From assembly GCA_026982335.1 (NCBI GenBank), contig JALSHH010000053.1, positions 1 through 64,000 on the forward strand: DNA of 64,000 nucleotides, read 5' to 3'. Below, piece after piece: positions 17,263 through 26,548 of this stretch (its first letter is position 1; each line of letters begins with the position of its first letter). The DNA is from Phycisphaerales bacterium (GTDB lineage: Bacteria; Planctomycetota; Phycisphaerae; Phycisphaerales; UBA1924). The position numbers and the translations under genes are program-made. The notes under the pieces were generated by a model. It was given only the letters and a program-made list of their open reading frames with translations. It had not been told where the DNA came from and made no database searches.

Positions 17263-17589
17263 ATGCCACGCACAAAGCATCGGTACACCCTCGAACACGA
17301 TTCCACCATCATCGAAGATGTCGGCGTGGTCATCAAAATCCTCACCGATGACCTCGAAGGCGACGAACACCAACGCTTCATTATCAATCTCAACTGCGAT
17401 CAAACAATCCTGATCGTCCACAACATCGACCTCGTCGATCGTGTCCCCGTCCATGAGGGCGACACCATCGAATTCAAAGGGGAGTACGAGCACAACGACC
17501 AAGGCGGGCTCATCCGCTGGACCCATCGCGACCCGATCGGGAATCACGAACCCGGGTGGATCAAACACGCTGGCAGGTTGTATCACTGA
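17263..17589 (+). CDS. DUF3465 family protein
   Basis: 108 aa from the ATG at 17263, which has AGGAGAG 4 nt upstream; a GTG-type extension upstream overlaps prpB and is rejected. Residues GVVIKIL, HQRFIINL, LIVHNIDLVDRVPVHEGD, EFKGEYE and WTHRDPIG match DUF3465, a small beta-barrel (OB-like) family. No signal peptide is seen. The function is unknown. It is in the same transcript as prpB by spacing, but similar genes occur in many contexts. Confidence 0.8.
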   Translation: MPRTKHRYTLEHDSTIIEDVGVVIKILTDDLEGDEHQRFIINLNCDQTILIVHNIDLVDRVPVHEGDTIEFKGEYEHNDQGGLIRWTHRDPIGNHEPGWIKHAGRLYH

Positions 17590-17629
17590 CCATTTTCTCC
17601 GGTGCCCCGGTGCCGGGCCACCATAGGTC

Positions 17630-19255
17630 TCACTCAAACCCATCGCGAGTCTGAATTTCAAAGTCATTTATCGAAGCGACCTCTTCAACCGATTTCTCTG
17701 CCAATCCATCAAACCGGGCAACAATCGGCCCTGGATCTTCAAACGCCAACTTACCAAGCAAATCAAACTTGTGGGCCAAGATACCCTTTAAATCCGCTTC
17801 AGTGTTGCGGGCATGCCCAGCCGGGTACATCACCATGCCTGAGTCGAACTCGGTGCCATCGGTGTCTTCGATGATGAGTGAAGTAGGGATGCCATCGGGA
17901 TATCGTTTGTCGTAGTCCTCGCCGCCGTGGAAGAACTCGATTTTTTCCATTAATGAACGCGTGCGTTCGTTCTTGATCGCATTGGCATCGAAGTCATAGG
18001 GCTCGAGCATCAGGGTCTTCCAATCCGAGGTCTGCTGGCTCAGCGCCTTGCGCAGGAGTGTTGCGACAATATAAACCATCGAATGATCCGCACTCTGGCG
18101 GGTCGTTGGGTTCCGCTTGGCCGGATCGCCAATAATCCCAAATGCAGGCTCGTATGCGGTGATTTTGATCGTTTTGATCTTCGAGCCCGATTCATCATCA
18201 AGCAGATGTGGCGCCTTCTTCAACAGATCAAGCAACGCCTGCAATGCCCCTGCGCTCTGGTGCTCATAGAGCCCGAGTTTGAAGTGCATGCCCATCACGG
18301 CAAAATCCGACCCTGCCCGACCAAGCACCAGATCAAATGGCGAGGCGTCTGCCTGTTTCGTATTGGCCTTGTCCGTTCCGACGGCTTCGAACATCTGCCC
18401 GGGCCCTTCAAAGATGCGGAAGATGGCTTCAGGATTCCGGAAAATATCCCGTGGGCCCATGAACCCGTTCATCGAACGCCGAACCGACATGATCGCCACT
18501 TCGGTCGAAATCGCGGCACTGGCGCCCTTCGAGTCCGAAAGCTGCTTGCCCGCGCGAATGGCGCGGAACGGAATGTAGTGAGCGACCACCATCCCGATCG
18601 CCGATTCGATCTGCTCGGCGGTCGCGCCCAGCATCGCGCCAAACACCGCAGCCGACCCGATCGCGCCGTGTACCACATGATCGACTTTGTAAGTCTTGAG
18701 CGAAAACACCTCGGCCAGCCGCCCACGGATCTCATCAAGACAGATCATCGCCTTGAGCGCATACGCTCCGTCATGCCCGCCCATCTGCGCGCCCGCGATG
18801 CACACGCCATAAAAATCGTTGTGCCCGAACTCCCCTGCGGTATGCCCAAGTTGTGGGTTGTATCCGAAGTTGGTGCCGTTGGAATCCCATTCTCGAACCG
18901 CCGAGCCGTTGGCCAACGCCGCCTTCTCGGGCTGAACTTGAACATTCGATCCAAACACCGTTGCTCCACGCTGGATCGCTTTGCCGAGCCGATGCGTAGC
19001 ATCCGTTACCGGATACTGCAACGCCTCGTCACGGAGCACCGTTGGCGCGTTGGTTTTGAGTGCCAAAGCTGAAAGCCCGCAGAGGACGGCATCCGTGAAG
19101 AACATATTGGTCCGTTCGAGCACCGAAGCGTCCGGCTCGCCTCGCTTGGCCGGGTCATCTGAGAGAAAATCAATCGCGTATTGGGCGATCCCGAGCGCCT
19201 GATTGGTGTTGGCTTCGAGTTTGACATGGGTATCGGCAGCGGTGGTGGTAGACAT
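17630..19255 (-). CDS. prpD: 2-methylcitrate dehydratase (MmgE/PrpD family)
   Basis: 541 aa, somewhat longer than typical PrpD (about 480). MmgE/PrpD features include DFLSDDPAKRGEPD at the N-terminus, the conserved EWDSNGTNFG, GHNDFYGVCIAGA, KGASAAISTEVAIMS and SADHSMVYIVATLL. The enzyme dehydrates 2-methylcitrate to 2-methylaconitate. It is on the opposite strand to prpB and convergent with DUF3465 (40 nt between stops). A 329-aa plus-strand open frame across it is antisense. No acnD or prpF is visible here, so the hydration step would use an aconitase elsewhere. Confidence 0.9.
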   Translation of the reverse strand: MSTTTAADTHVKLEANTNQALGIAQYAIDFLSDDPAKRGEPDASVLERTNMFFTDAVLCGLSALALKTNAPTVLRDEALQYPVTDATHRLGKAIQRGATVFGSNVQVQPEKAALANGSAVREWDSNGTNFGYNPQLGHTAGEFGHNDFYGVCIAGAQMGGHDGAYALKAMICLDEIRGRLAEVFSLKTYKVDHVVHGAIGSAAVFGAMLGATAEQIESAIGMVVAHYIPFRAIRAGKQLSDSKGASAAISTEVAIMSVRRSMNGFMGPRDIFRNPEAIFRIFEGPGQMFEAVGTDKANTKQADASPFDLVLGRAGSDFAVMGMHFKLGLYEHQSAGALQALLDLLKKAPHLLDDESGSKIKTIKITAYEPAFGIIGDPAKRNPTTRQSADHSMVYIVATLLRKALSQQTSDWKTLMLEPYDFDANAIKNERTRSLMEKIEFFHGGEDYDKRYPDGIPTSLIIEDTDGTEFDSGMVMYPAGHARNTEADLKGILAHKFDLLGKLAFEDPGPIVARFDGLAEKSVEEVASINDFEIQTRDGFE

Positions 19256-19429
19256 GGATTTCCTCGGTGTTTTCTGACAAATGAAACTCGACGGAATCGT
19301 AGCCCACTTTCATGCTCGATATGCCTGTGATTCGGGCGGTATTTTGTGATCGGAGGTCTATCATCCTGACCCTGCCAAGCACGCGCTCGGCGGAGATGCA
19401 AACCACCACATACCGATCTGGAGATGCTC

Positions 19430-20626
19430 ATGTCCAACCAGCCTGTCATCGTCGCTGCCCGTCGTACCCCCATTGGCAAGTTCTTTGGTTCATTTTCACG
19501 CGTCGCGTCGCCTCAGATCGGCGCCTTCGCAATCGAGGCCGTCTTCGCCGACGCGCCCGCAGCCAAGGATCACATCGACGAGTGCATCATGGGATGCGTC
19601 CTCCAAGCCGGCGTCGGGCAGAACCCCGCCCGCCAAGCCGGGCTCAAAGCCGGGCTGCCCTCGACACTCTCCGCCAAAACCATCAACAAGGTCTGCGGCT
19701 CGGGTCTCGAAGCCGTCATGATGGCTGCCCAGTCGATTAAGGCCGGTGATAACGAATGCGTGATCGCAGGCGGCATGGAAAACATGACCGGCTCGCCTCA
19801 CTTCGCCCATGTCCGCGCTGGCATCAAGTACGGCCCGGGCACCATGGAAGATCACATGGCCTACGATGGGCTCCGGTGCGCCTTCGAGGGTTGGCCGATG
19901 GGCAACGCGGCCGAGCACACCGCCGAGACCTACAGCATTACCCGTGAAGACCAAGACCGCTTCGCAGCTCAATCTCACCAACGGGCCGCCGCTGCATGGG
20001 AAGCCGGGTATTTTGATGCCGAGGTGGTCAAACTCACCGGCGAGCAACTCGGCAACCGGCGCAAACCTGGCCCCGATGGCGGAATCAACATCGATGAAGG
20101 CATCCGAGGCGATTCAACTGCAGAAGGACTCGGTAAGCTCCGCCCGGCCTTCACCAAAGACGGAACCATCACCGCCGGAAATGCTTCTCAAATCTCTGAT
20201 GGGTCCGCTGCAACCATTGTCATGAGCGAATCGAAAGCGACCCAGCTCGGGCTTGCCCCGCTGTGCAAAATCGTAAGCTATAACACCGCAGGCGTCGATC
20301 CCAAAGAAATATTCGCTGCTCCGATCGCCGGCGTCAAAGGCGCACTCGACAAGGCAGGCTGGTCGATCGACGAGGTGGACATGTACGAAATCAATGAAGC
20401 CTTCGCCGCCCAACTCCTGTGCAACATCAAGGAACTCGGTGTCTCCGAAGACAAACTCAACATCTGTGGCGGCGGTATTGCCTTAGGACACCCAATCGGA
20501 GCTTCCGGTGCCCGTGTTCTTGTCACCCTTATCCACCAACTCAAACGCACCGGAGGCAAGAAAGGTGTCGCGGCTTTATGTCTCGGGGGCGGGAATGCCG
20601 TGGCGGTCTGCCTTGAAATGTACTGA
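19430..20626 (+). CDS. Acetyl-CoA C-acetyltransferase (thiolase)
   Basis: 398 aa from ATG 19430, with GGAG just ahead of the alternative ATG at 19424. Thiolase landmarks: NKVCGSGLEAVMMAAQ (nucleophilic Cys), NEAFAAQ, GGGIALGHPIGASGARV (catalytic His) and a second active-site Cys in LCLGGGNAVAV. It makes or cleaves acetoacetyl-CoA or longer 3-ketoacyl-CoA. Transcribed divergently from prpD; together with the prp genes it suggests fatty-acid or branched-chain catabolism feeding propionyl-CoA and acetyl-CoA. Confidence 0.92.
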   Translation: MSNQPVIVAARRTPIGKFFGSFSRVASPQIGAFAIEAVFADAPAAKDHIDECIMGCVLQAGVGQNPARQAGLKAGLPSTLSAKTINKVCGSGLEAVMMAAQSIKAGDNECVIAGGMENMTGSPHFAHVRAGIKYGPGTMEDHMAYDGLRCAFEGWPMGNAAEHTAETYSITREDQDRFAAQSHQRAAAAWEAGYFDAEVVKLTGEQLGNRRKPGPDGGINIDEGIRGDSTAEGLGKLRPAFTKDGTITAGNASQISDGSAATIVMSESKATQLGLAPLCKIVSYNTAGVDPKEIFAAPIAGVKGALDKAGWSIDEVDMYEINEAFAAQLLCNIKELGVSEDKLNICGGGIALGHPIGASGARVLVTLIHQLKRTGGKKGVAALCLGGGNAVAVCLEMY

Positions 20627-20755
20627 TTTTCCAGTGATTTTCCGGCGATTTTGAAAAAAAACACCTTGAACTTCTTTTCACGGTTCAGCGGTCCCGATAA
20701 ATCTCCGATCCCCTTGGGCATACACCTTGCCAATCATCCAAACCGAGGGTAGTCC

Positions 20756-21187
20756 ATGGATTTTGATGAAGATTTAGTCGCTCGTCTCACGACAAGTTTT
20801 CGAATTATTGAGCCTCAGATTGATGAGGTTGTCTCCATTTTTTATACAAGACTCTTTGAGTCCGCACCACACATTCGGTCGATGTTCCCCAACGATATGG
20901 GGAGGCAAAAAAAGCACATGGTCAATGCACTACTGCTCGTGGCCAAAAATGTCCCCAATATTGAAAACCTCATTGAACCGCTCAGGGAGATGGGGGCCCG
21001 TCACATTGATTATGGTGCTCAAGAAGCTCATTTTCCGATTGTTCGTGACACCATGGTCTACGCACTCAAGCAGGTTGCCGGGTATACATGGACACCTCAG
21101 CTCGACGCGGACTGGACGCATGCTTTGGATGTCATCGCCGGATACATGATCGAAGGCATGCGAGAGGCACACGCCCAGGCTGCCTGA
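20756..21187 (+). CDS. Single-domain globin
   Basis: 143 aa. The fold is recognisable from SFRIIEPQIDEVVSIFYTRLFESAP (helices A-B), the CD-region FPNDM and the proximal-histidine segment GARHIDYGAQEAHFPIV, followed by TWTPQLDADWTHALDVIAGYM typical of helices G-H. This is the flavohaemoglobin-like single-domain globin class, with no reductase domain. Likely roles are NO or O2 binding. It is a single gene with its own terminator. Confidence 0.88.
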   Translation: MDFDEDLVARLTTSFRIIEPQIDEVVSIFYTRLFESAPHIRSMFPNDMGRQKKHMVNALLLVAKNVPNIENLIEPLREMGARHIDYGAQEAHFPIVRDTMVYALKQVAGYTWTPQLDADWTHALDVIAGYMIEGMREAHAQAA

Positions 21188-21215
21188 TCAGGAAACACCA
21201 CCGATTTCACCATGA

Positions 21216-21240
21216 AGGCTCCCAATAGGGAGCTTTTTTT
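21216..21240 (+). terminator. Rho-independent terminator after the globin gene
   Basis: GCTCCC pairs with GGGAGC around a 4-nt AATA loop and runs into seven T, 30 nt after the globin stop. Confidence 0.92.
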
Positions 21241-21298
21241 CGTGCGACTCGTATAGGATAGCCATCATATTCGACAACCATTTGAACACGAAAGCACG

Positions 21299-23095
21299 AT
21301 GACCATGCGCACCCATACCTGTTCCCAACTCAGCGAATCAAACATCGGCCAAACCGTTACCCTTTGCGGGTGGGTCAACGCCTATCGTGGACACGGCGGC
21401 GGACTAATCTTCGTCGATATGCGCGACCGAGATGGTATCACCCAGGTCGTTTTTGATTCCGAAGGCGGCAACCAGGCGATGATGCAAGCCGGCGATCGGC
21501 TTCGCAACGAAGACTGCATTAAAGTCACCGGCATTGTTCGCGCCCGTGCCAAGGCCAACCCAAAGATTCCCACCGGCTCGATCGAAGTCCTCGTCACTGA
21601 GCTCGAAATGCTCTCGAAAACAAAAAAACTCCCCTTCATCCCCAGCAACGAAAAAGACCTCCCCAACGAAGAGGTCCGCCTGCGCTATCGCTACATCGAC
21701 CTGCGCCGACCAGCGATGCAGAGCATCCTCCGCACCCGCCACCGCGTCGCCAAACTCACCCGCGACTACTTCGACGAGCATGAGTTCATCGAGGTCGAAA
21801 CCCCGGTGCTGTGTCGATCCACGCCCGAGGGTGCGCGAGACTTCCTCGTGCCCTCGCGGAATCAAGAAGGCATGTGGTATGCGTTGCCTCAGTCGCCTCA
21901 GTTGTTCAAGCAGATTCTCATGGTCGGCGGGTGCGATCGCTACTTGCAGATCGTCAAGTGCTTCCGCGATGAAGACCCACGCGCCGACCGCCAGGCCGAG
22001 TTCACCCAAATCGACCTTGAGATGAGCTTCGTCAATCGGGACCAAGTACTCGAGATCATGGAAGGGTTCGCCAAAAAAGTCTGGAAAGAGATGCTCGATG
22101 TTGAACTCCCAGACTTCCCACGCATGACCTACCGCGAGGCAATGGACACCTACGGCATCGACCGACCAGACACCCGCTTTGATCTCAAACTCGTTGACAT
22201 CTCCGATCTCGCCGCCAAGGCCGAGTTCGGGGTCTTTACCGATGCCCTCGCCAAAAACAAAGGCGTCGTCAAAGCGATCCGTGTGCCCGGCGCAGCGACC
22301 AAGTTCTCGCGCAAAGTCACCGACAAGTTCAACCCCTTCGTCGAACAGTTCGGGGCGGGCGGCGCACCAACCGTCAAGTTCGTCGATGGCGAGTTCTCCA
22401 CCGGCATCGCCAAGTTCCTCGGGGGCATCAAAGACGAACTCATCGAACGCCTCGGACTCGAAGACGGTGACGCGGTCGTCTTCGGTGCCGATTCATACAA
22501 CACCTGCACCAAAGCCCTCGGCGAACTCCGCCTCAAGATTGCCAAAGAGCACGACTACATCCCCGAAGGCAAGTGGAACTTCCTCTGGGTCTACGACTTC
22601 CCAATGTTCGAATACGACGAAGAATCCGGGCGCTACCACTCGCTTCATCATCCATTCACCGCCCCGACCGAGGCAGAACTCGAACGATTCATGGCCGCCG
22701 ATGTCAAAGACATCGACACCGTCGAATCCATCGTCTCCGATGGCTACGACATGATCTGCAACGGCTCCGAAATCGGAGGCGGCTCGATCCGTATCCATCA
22801 ACAAGAAGTTCAATCCAAGGTCTTCGAGCTTCTGGGCATGTCACAAGAAGAAGCCACAATCAAGTTCAGCTTCTTGCTTGATGCCCTTACCTACGGCGCA
22901 CCACCCCACGGTGGCGTTGCTTTCGGACTCGACCGCCTCGTGATGCACATCATCGGCACCGAGAACATTCGCGATGTCATTGCCTTCCCCAAATCACTCA
23001 CCGGCGTCGACCTCATGTGCGATGCACCCAATGTCGTCGATGACGAACAGCTCGCAGAGCTTCATGTCCGCTCGACCGCAACCGCTCAGGCATAA
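21299..23095 (+). CDS. aspS: Aspartyl-tRNA synthetase
   Basis: 598 aa, the bacterial-type length. The N-terminal OB anticodon-binding domain ([24 protein letters not shown]) is followed by class II motifs: motif 2 in [24 protein letters not shown] and motif 3 in [11 protein letters not shown]. The bacterial GAD insertion lies between them (about 290-410). It charges tRNA-Asp, and possibly tRNA-Asn if non-discriminating. It is followed 28 nt later by thiG. ATG at 21305 is an alternative start. Confidence 0.95.
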   Translation: MTMRTHTCSQLSESNIGQTVTLCGWVNAYRGHGGGLIFVDMRDRDGITQVVFDSEGGNQAMMQAGDRLRNEDCIKVTGIVRARAKANPKIPTGSIEVLVTELEMLSKTKKLPFIPSNEKDLPNEEVRLRYRYIDLRRPAMQSILRTRHRVAKLTRDYFDEHEFIEVETPVLCRSTPEGARDFLVPSRNQEGMWYALPQSPQLFKQILMVGGCDRYLQIVKCFRDEDPRADRQAEFTQIDLEMSFVNRDQVLEIMEGFAKKVWKEMLDVELPDFPRMTYREAMDTYGIDRPDTRFDLKLVDISDLAAKAEFGVFTDALAKNKGVVKAIRVPGAATKFSRKVTDKFNPFVEQFGAGGAPTVKFVDGEFSTGIAKFLGGIKDELIERLGLEDGDAVVFGADSYNTCTKALGELRLKIAKEHDYIPEGKWNFLWVYDFPMFEYDEESGRYHSLHHPFTAPTEAELERFMAADVKDIDTVESIVSDGYDMICNGSEIGGGSIRIHQQEVQSKVFELLGMSQEEATIKFSFLLDALTYGAPPHGGVAFGLDRLVMHIIGTENIRDVIAFPKSLTGVDLMCDAPNVVDDEQLAELHVRSTATAQA

Positions 23096-23123
23096 GCTGA
23101 CGCAAAACCAAGGAGACCATCCA

Positions 23124-23972
23124 ATGACCACCACGCTCGAGACCGAACCAGGATTGTCGTCGCTCACAATCGCCGGGCAGTCATTCGATTCCCGCCTGCT
23201 CGTCGGCACTGGCAAATATGCTTCAATGGAACTGATGAAAGATGCTCTTGATGCGTCAGGATCAGAAATCATCACGGTCGCAGTGCGTCGCGAACGCCTG
23301 TTCAACGAAGAAGGCAAGAGCCTGCTCGAATACATCGACCTCAACCGATACACCATCCTCCCCAACACCGCAGGCTGTTTCACCGCCGAAGATGCGGTCC
23401 GTGTCTCGCGCCTCGGACGCGAACTCCTCGACCAACTCGACAACCCAGGCGCAAGCTGGGTCAAGCTCGAGGTGCTCGGCGACAAAAAAACCCTCCTCCC
23501 CGACCCCGTCGGCACACTCGAAGCCGTCGAAACATTGGTCAAGGACGGGTTCAATGTCCTCTGCTATACCTCCGACGATCCCATCAGCGCAAAACGCATC
23601 AAAGACGCCGGGGCCGCAGCCGTCATGCCCGCCGGCTCGCCGATCGGCTCGGGTCAAGGCGTGCTCAACATCAACAACATCGTCCTGTGTCTCGAGCTGC
23701 TTAAAGAGAACGATCCCGACTTTCCTGTCATCGTCGATGCAGGCGTTGGCAGCGCCTCCGATGTCGCATTGGCAATGGAACTCGGAGCCGACGGCGTATT
23801 GCTGAATACTGCCATCGCCCACGCGACCGATCCCATCATGATGGCCCACGCCATGCGCAAAGCTTGCCAAGCCGGGCGTCAGAGTTATCTTGCAGGGCGA
23901 ATCCCCAAGAAACTCTATGCCACCGCCAGTTCCCCGATGGAAGGCGCGATCTCCTACATCCCCGGCGAGTGA
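23124..23972 (+). CDS. thiG: Thiazole synthase
   Basis: 282 aa from ATG 23124, which is preceded by AAGGAGA 8 nt upstream. ThiG hallmarks are LLVGTGKY, the Schiff-base lysine in [31 protein letters not shown] and [10 protein letters not shown]. It forms the thiazole phosphate of thiamine from DXP, dehydroglycine and ThiS-thiocarboxylate. No thiS, thiF or thiH is adjacent and no TPP riboswitch was seen upstream; it probably shares the aspS transcript. Its stop directly abuts the stop of the convergent SDR gene. Confidence 0.95.
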   Translation: MTTTLETEPGLSSLTIAGQSFDSRLLVGTGKYASMELMKDALDASGSEIITVAVRRERLFNEEGKSLLEYIDLNRYTILPNTAGCFTAEDAVRVSRLGRELLDQLDNPGASWVKLEVLGDKKTLLPDPVGTLEAVETLVKDGFNVLCYTSDDPISAKRIKDAGAAAVMPAGSPIGSGQGVLNINNIVLCLELLKENDPDFPVIVDAGVGSASDVALAMELGADGVLLNTAIAHATDPIMMAHAMRKACQAGRQSYLAGRIPKKLYATASSPMEGAISYIPGE

Positions 23973-24683
23973 TTACGGGCTGTTGATGACCATCGTCGAA
24001 CCCGCAGGCTCGCTGACTTCGCCAGTCACACACGCGATGATCTTCTCCCCAACCTGCTCGGGCGAGAGCGTGTCGGCTTGCGGGAGTATTTCCTCAGACA
24101 CAATCGAGCGAAGCATTGCCGTCTCGACCGCCCCGGGCGCGATGGTATACGCCCGCACTCCTTGTTCGCCATATTCATTATGAATCGCCCGCGTCAGTCC
24201 GTCGACTGCTGCTTTGGTGCATCCATAGACTCCAAGCCCAACAAACGGATCGAGCATCGCCACCGAAGCGACATTGACCACGCACCCCCTCGACTTGATC
24301 AAATCAGGTAACGCCAACCGAACCAACGCGATCGGCCCTGTCGCATTGACCGCAAATAATGCCTCGATTTCCACCTCGCTCAGATCGCCAAGTTTCTTGC
24401 AAGTTCCCAAAGCAGCATTATTCACCACCGCGTCAAGACAACCAAACCTCTTGCCTTGCTCGATGATCTTCATCCGATCTTCATGCCTAGCGATATCCGC
24501 CGAGACCGCAACCCAGTCAACATCCTCCTTGCCAAGCGATGCACCGGTTTCTTTGAGAAGGTCAAGCCGACGCCCCACAAGGACGAGACGATACCCCTTG
24601 GCTCCAAGCCCCACAGCCACCGCCCGCCCAATCCCAGAACCGGCACCGGTGACAATCGCAACAGGATGTCGAGTTTTCTTCAT
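23973..24683 (-). CDS. Short-chain dehydrogenase/reductase
   Basis: 236 aa from ATG 24683 (a 19-residue longer frame lacks support). Classical SDR motifs: TGAGSGIG for NAD(P) binding, VNNAALG, the VYGCTKAAV catalytic Tyr-x3-Lys, and NVASVA with the catalytic Ser. Arg residues after the second strand (VGRR) suggest NADP preference. Substrate cannot be deduced. It ends without any gap against thiG. Confidence 0.87.
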   Translation of the reverse strand: MKKTRHPVAIVTGAGSGIGRAVAVGLGAKGYRLVLVGRRLDLLKETGASLGKEDVDWVAVSADIARHEDRMKIIEQGKRFGCLDAVVNNAALGTCKKLGDLSEVEIEALFAVNATGPIALVRLALPDLIKSRGCVVNVASVAMLDPFVGLGVYGCTKAAVDGLTRAIHNEYGEQGVRAYTIAPGAVETAMLRSIVSEEILPQADTLSPEQVGEKIIACVTGEVSEPAGSTMVINSP

Positions 24684-24813
24684 GCCCGATTCTAGAACGC
24701 CTCGACCAATACTGGACATGTGATACTGTCTACAAATCATGAATCCATGCTCAACACGCCGATAGAAATCACTTCACTGAGAATCAATACCCACCCCCTC
24801 GCGGAGTGATTGC

Positions 24814-26400
24814 ATGCCACACCTTACCGCCCCATCGTGGATGAGTAACGACGAACCTTCCCGCCCTGCCCACGCCAAGATCGTCGCCACGCTCGGCCCG
24901 GCATCCGATTCTGATGAAATGCTCGAAAAGCTCATCGAAACGGGTGTATCCGTCTTCAGGCTTAACTTCTCTCACGGCGATCTCGAGGACATGGACAAAC
25001 GATTGGCCAATGTCCGCCGAGCCATCGACACCTCCGGCCGTTGTATCGCCATCCTCGGCGATCTCCAAGGTCCAAAGATGCGCGTCTGTAAAGTCCCCGA
25101 TATCCACGATGGAGGCGGAATCATCATCAACCCCGGAGATGATATCTTTTTCCGAAAAGGGCAAGGCGATGCTGCCATCATCGACGGGACCCCATCCTTC
25201 GATGTCACCTTCGATGCCTTCTACAAAGATGTCCTTCCCGGGCAGCGCGTACTGATCAATGACGGGCTCATTCGTATGCTTGCGGTTGAACAGGAAAAGG
25301 GCAAGTGGCTCCGGTGCCGAGTCACCGTTGGCGGACGAGTCACCAGCTCCAAAGGTGTTAACCTCCCTGAATCCGACCTCAACATGCCTGCCATCACCGC
25401 AAGAGACTGGGCCTGTGCCAAATGGGCTGCCGAGCATCAACTCGACTACCTCGCCCTCTCATTCGTCCGCACCGCTGACGAAATCACCGAACTCAAAACC
25501 AAACTCGAAGAATGGAAATACGGAAGCCAGCACCCATGGAGCGACGACATAAGTACCTCAATCCCCGTTGTCGCCAAAATCGAGATGCCTCAGGCCATTG
25601 CTAATCTCGACTCGATCATCAAAACCACCGATGCCATCATGGTTGCCCGAGGTGATCTCGGCGTCGAGATGGATGTTGCCAAGGTTCCCGTTATCCAAAA
25701 ATACATCCTCGCCAAGTGCAATGCGCTCGGTAAGCCTTGCATCGTCGCGACCCAAATGCTCGAAACCATGATCGAATCCGCGACACCCACTCGCGCCGAA
25801 GCATCCGATGTCGCCAATGCCGTTCTTGACGGATGCGATGCCGTCATGCTCTCAGGCGAGACCGCAGTGGGGGCCCATCCCCACATCGTCGTCGAAACCA
25901 TGCAGCGGATCATCAAAATCACCGAATCCCGCATGGACCAAATTGTCCATCGCTCCGGCGTGCCGACGGACATGAAGGAATATCCCTTCCGCTCCGCCGC
26001 CTTGGCCAAAGGCGTCTGGCATATGGCCGAGGAACTCAACGCCAAAGCAATCGTCGTCTGGTCGCAGGCAGGGGGAATGGCCCGCTACCTGAGTCAGTAC
26101 GATTTCCGCGTTCCGATTTACGCCTACACCTCATCAAAAATCGCTGCCCACCGCATGGCCCTCTACGGCGGCGTCACCCCCATCTACATCCAACCTCCAG
26201 AAACTGGTCGCCTCCGCGATTGGACCAACCAGGTTGAAAACCTGATTCAAGCGGAAGGGATCACCAAAGAGGGTGATGCAGTGCTTCTCGTTGCCGGTAA
26301 GCCATTGGGGGCTCTGCTGGCCCAAAGCACCGTCAGCATCCTGCGAATGGGCGATTCGTCATCGGGATTCCGTGAAATGGTTGTCGAATCCAATTCTTGA
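24814..26400 (+). CDS. pyk: Pyruvate kinase
   Basis: 528 aa. Motifs include KIVATLGPASDS at the N-terminus, FRLNFSHGD, the catalytic KIEMPQAIANLD (Lys and Glu of the active site), MVARGDLGVEM and GETAVGAHPHIVVETM. The C-terminal domain has VVWSQAGGMARYLS. It converts PEP and ADP to pyruvate and ATP. GGAG lies 8 nt before ATG 24814; an ATG at 24841 is an alternative. Free-standing, followed after 148 nt by the HPPD gene. Confidence 0.94.
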   Translation: MPHLTAPSWMSNDEPSRPAHAKIVATLGPASDSDEMLEKLIETGVSVFRLNFSHGDLEDMDKRLANVRRAIDTSGRCIAILGDLQGPKMRVCKVPDIHDGGGIIINPGDDIFFRKGQGDAAIIDGTPSFDVTFDAFYKDVLPGQRVLINDGLIRMLAVEQEKGKWLRCRVTVGGRVTSSKGVNLPESDLNMPAITARDWACAKWAAEHQLDYLALSFVRTADEITELKTKLEEWKYGSQHPWSDDISTSIPVVAKIEMPQAIANLDSIIKTTDAIMVARGDLGVEMDVAKVPVIQKYILAKCNALGKPCIVATQMLETMIESATPTRAEASDVANAVLDGCDAVMLSGETAVGAHPHIVVETMQRIIKITESRMDQIVHRSGVPTDMKEYPFRSAALAKGVWHMAEELNAKAIVVWSQAGGMARYLSQYDFRVPIYAYTSSKIAAHRMALYGGVTPIYIQPPETGRLRDWTNQVENLIQAEGITKEGDAVLLVAGKPLGALLAQSTVSILRMGDSSSGFREMVVESNS

Positions 26401-26548
26401 AAAAACGCAATCAATAGCGGATTCAAATCTCCTTGTCATCGAAGCACTCCCTCGGATACAATACCCCGAAGGGACCTGGGCTCCCGCCGAATCTCCGCGA
26501 GGAAGAGGTCGGCACCGTCTGCCCAAGAGTTTTCAAGGACAGCAAAAA

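Noticed and set aside
18083-19072. 329-aa plus-strand open frame
   Set aside because: It lies entirely antisense to prpD, which has clear family motifs. Its own translation is Arg/His-rich with no domain.
23096-23123. TPP riboswitch before thiG
   Set aside because: Only 28 nt separate aspS and thiG, too short for a THI element, and no conserved CUGAGA core was seen nearby.
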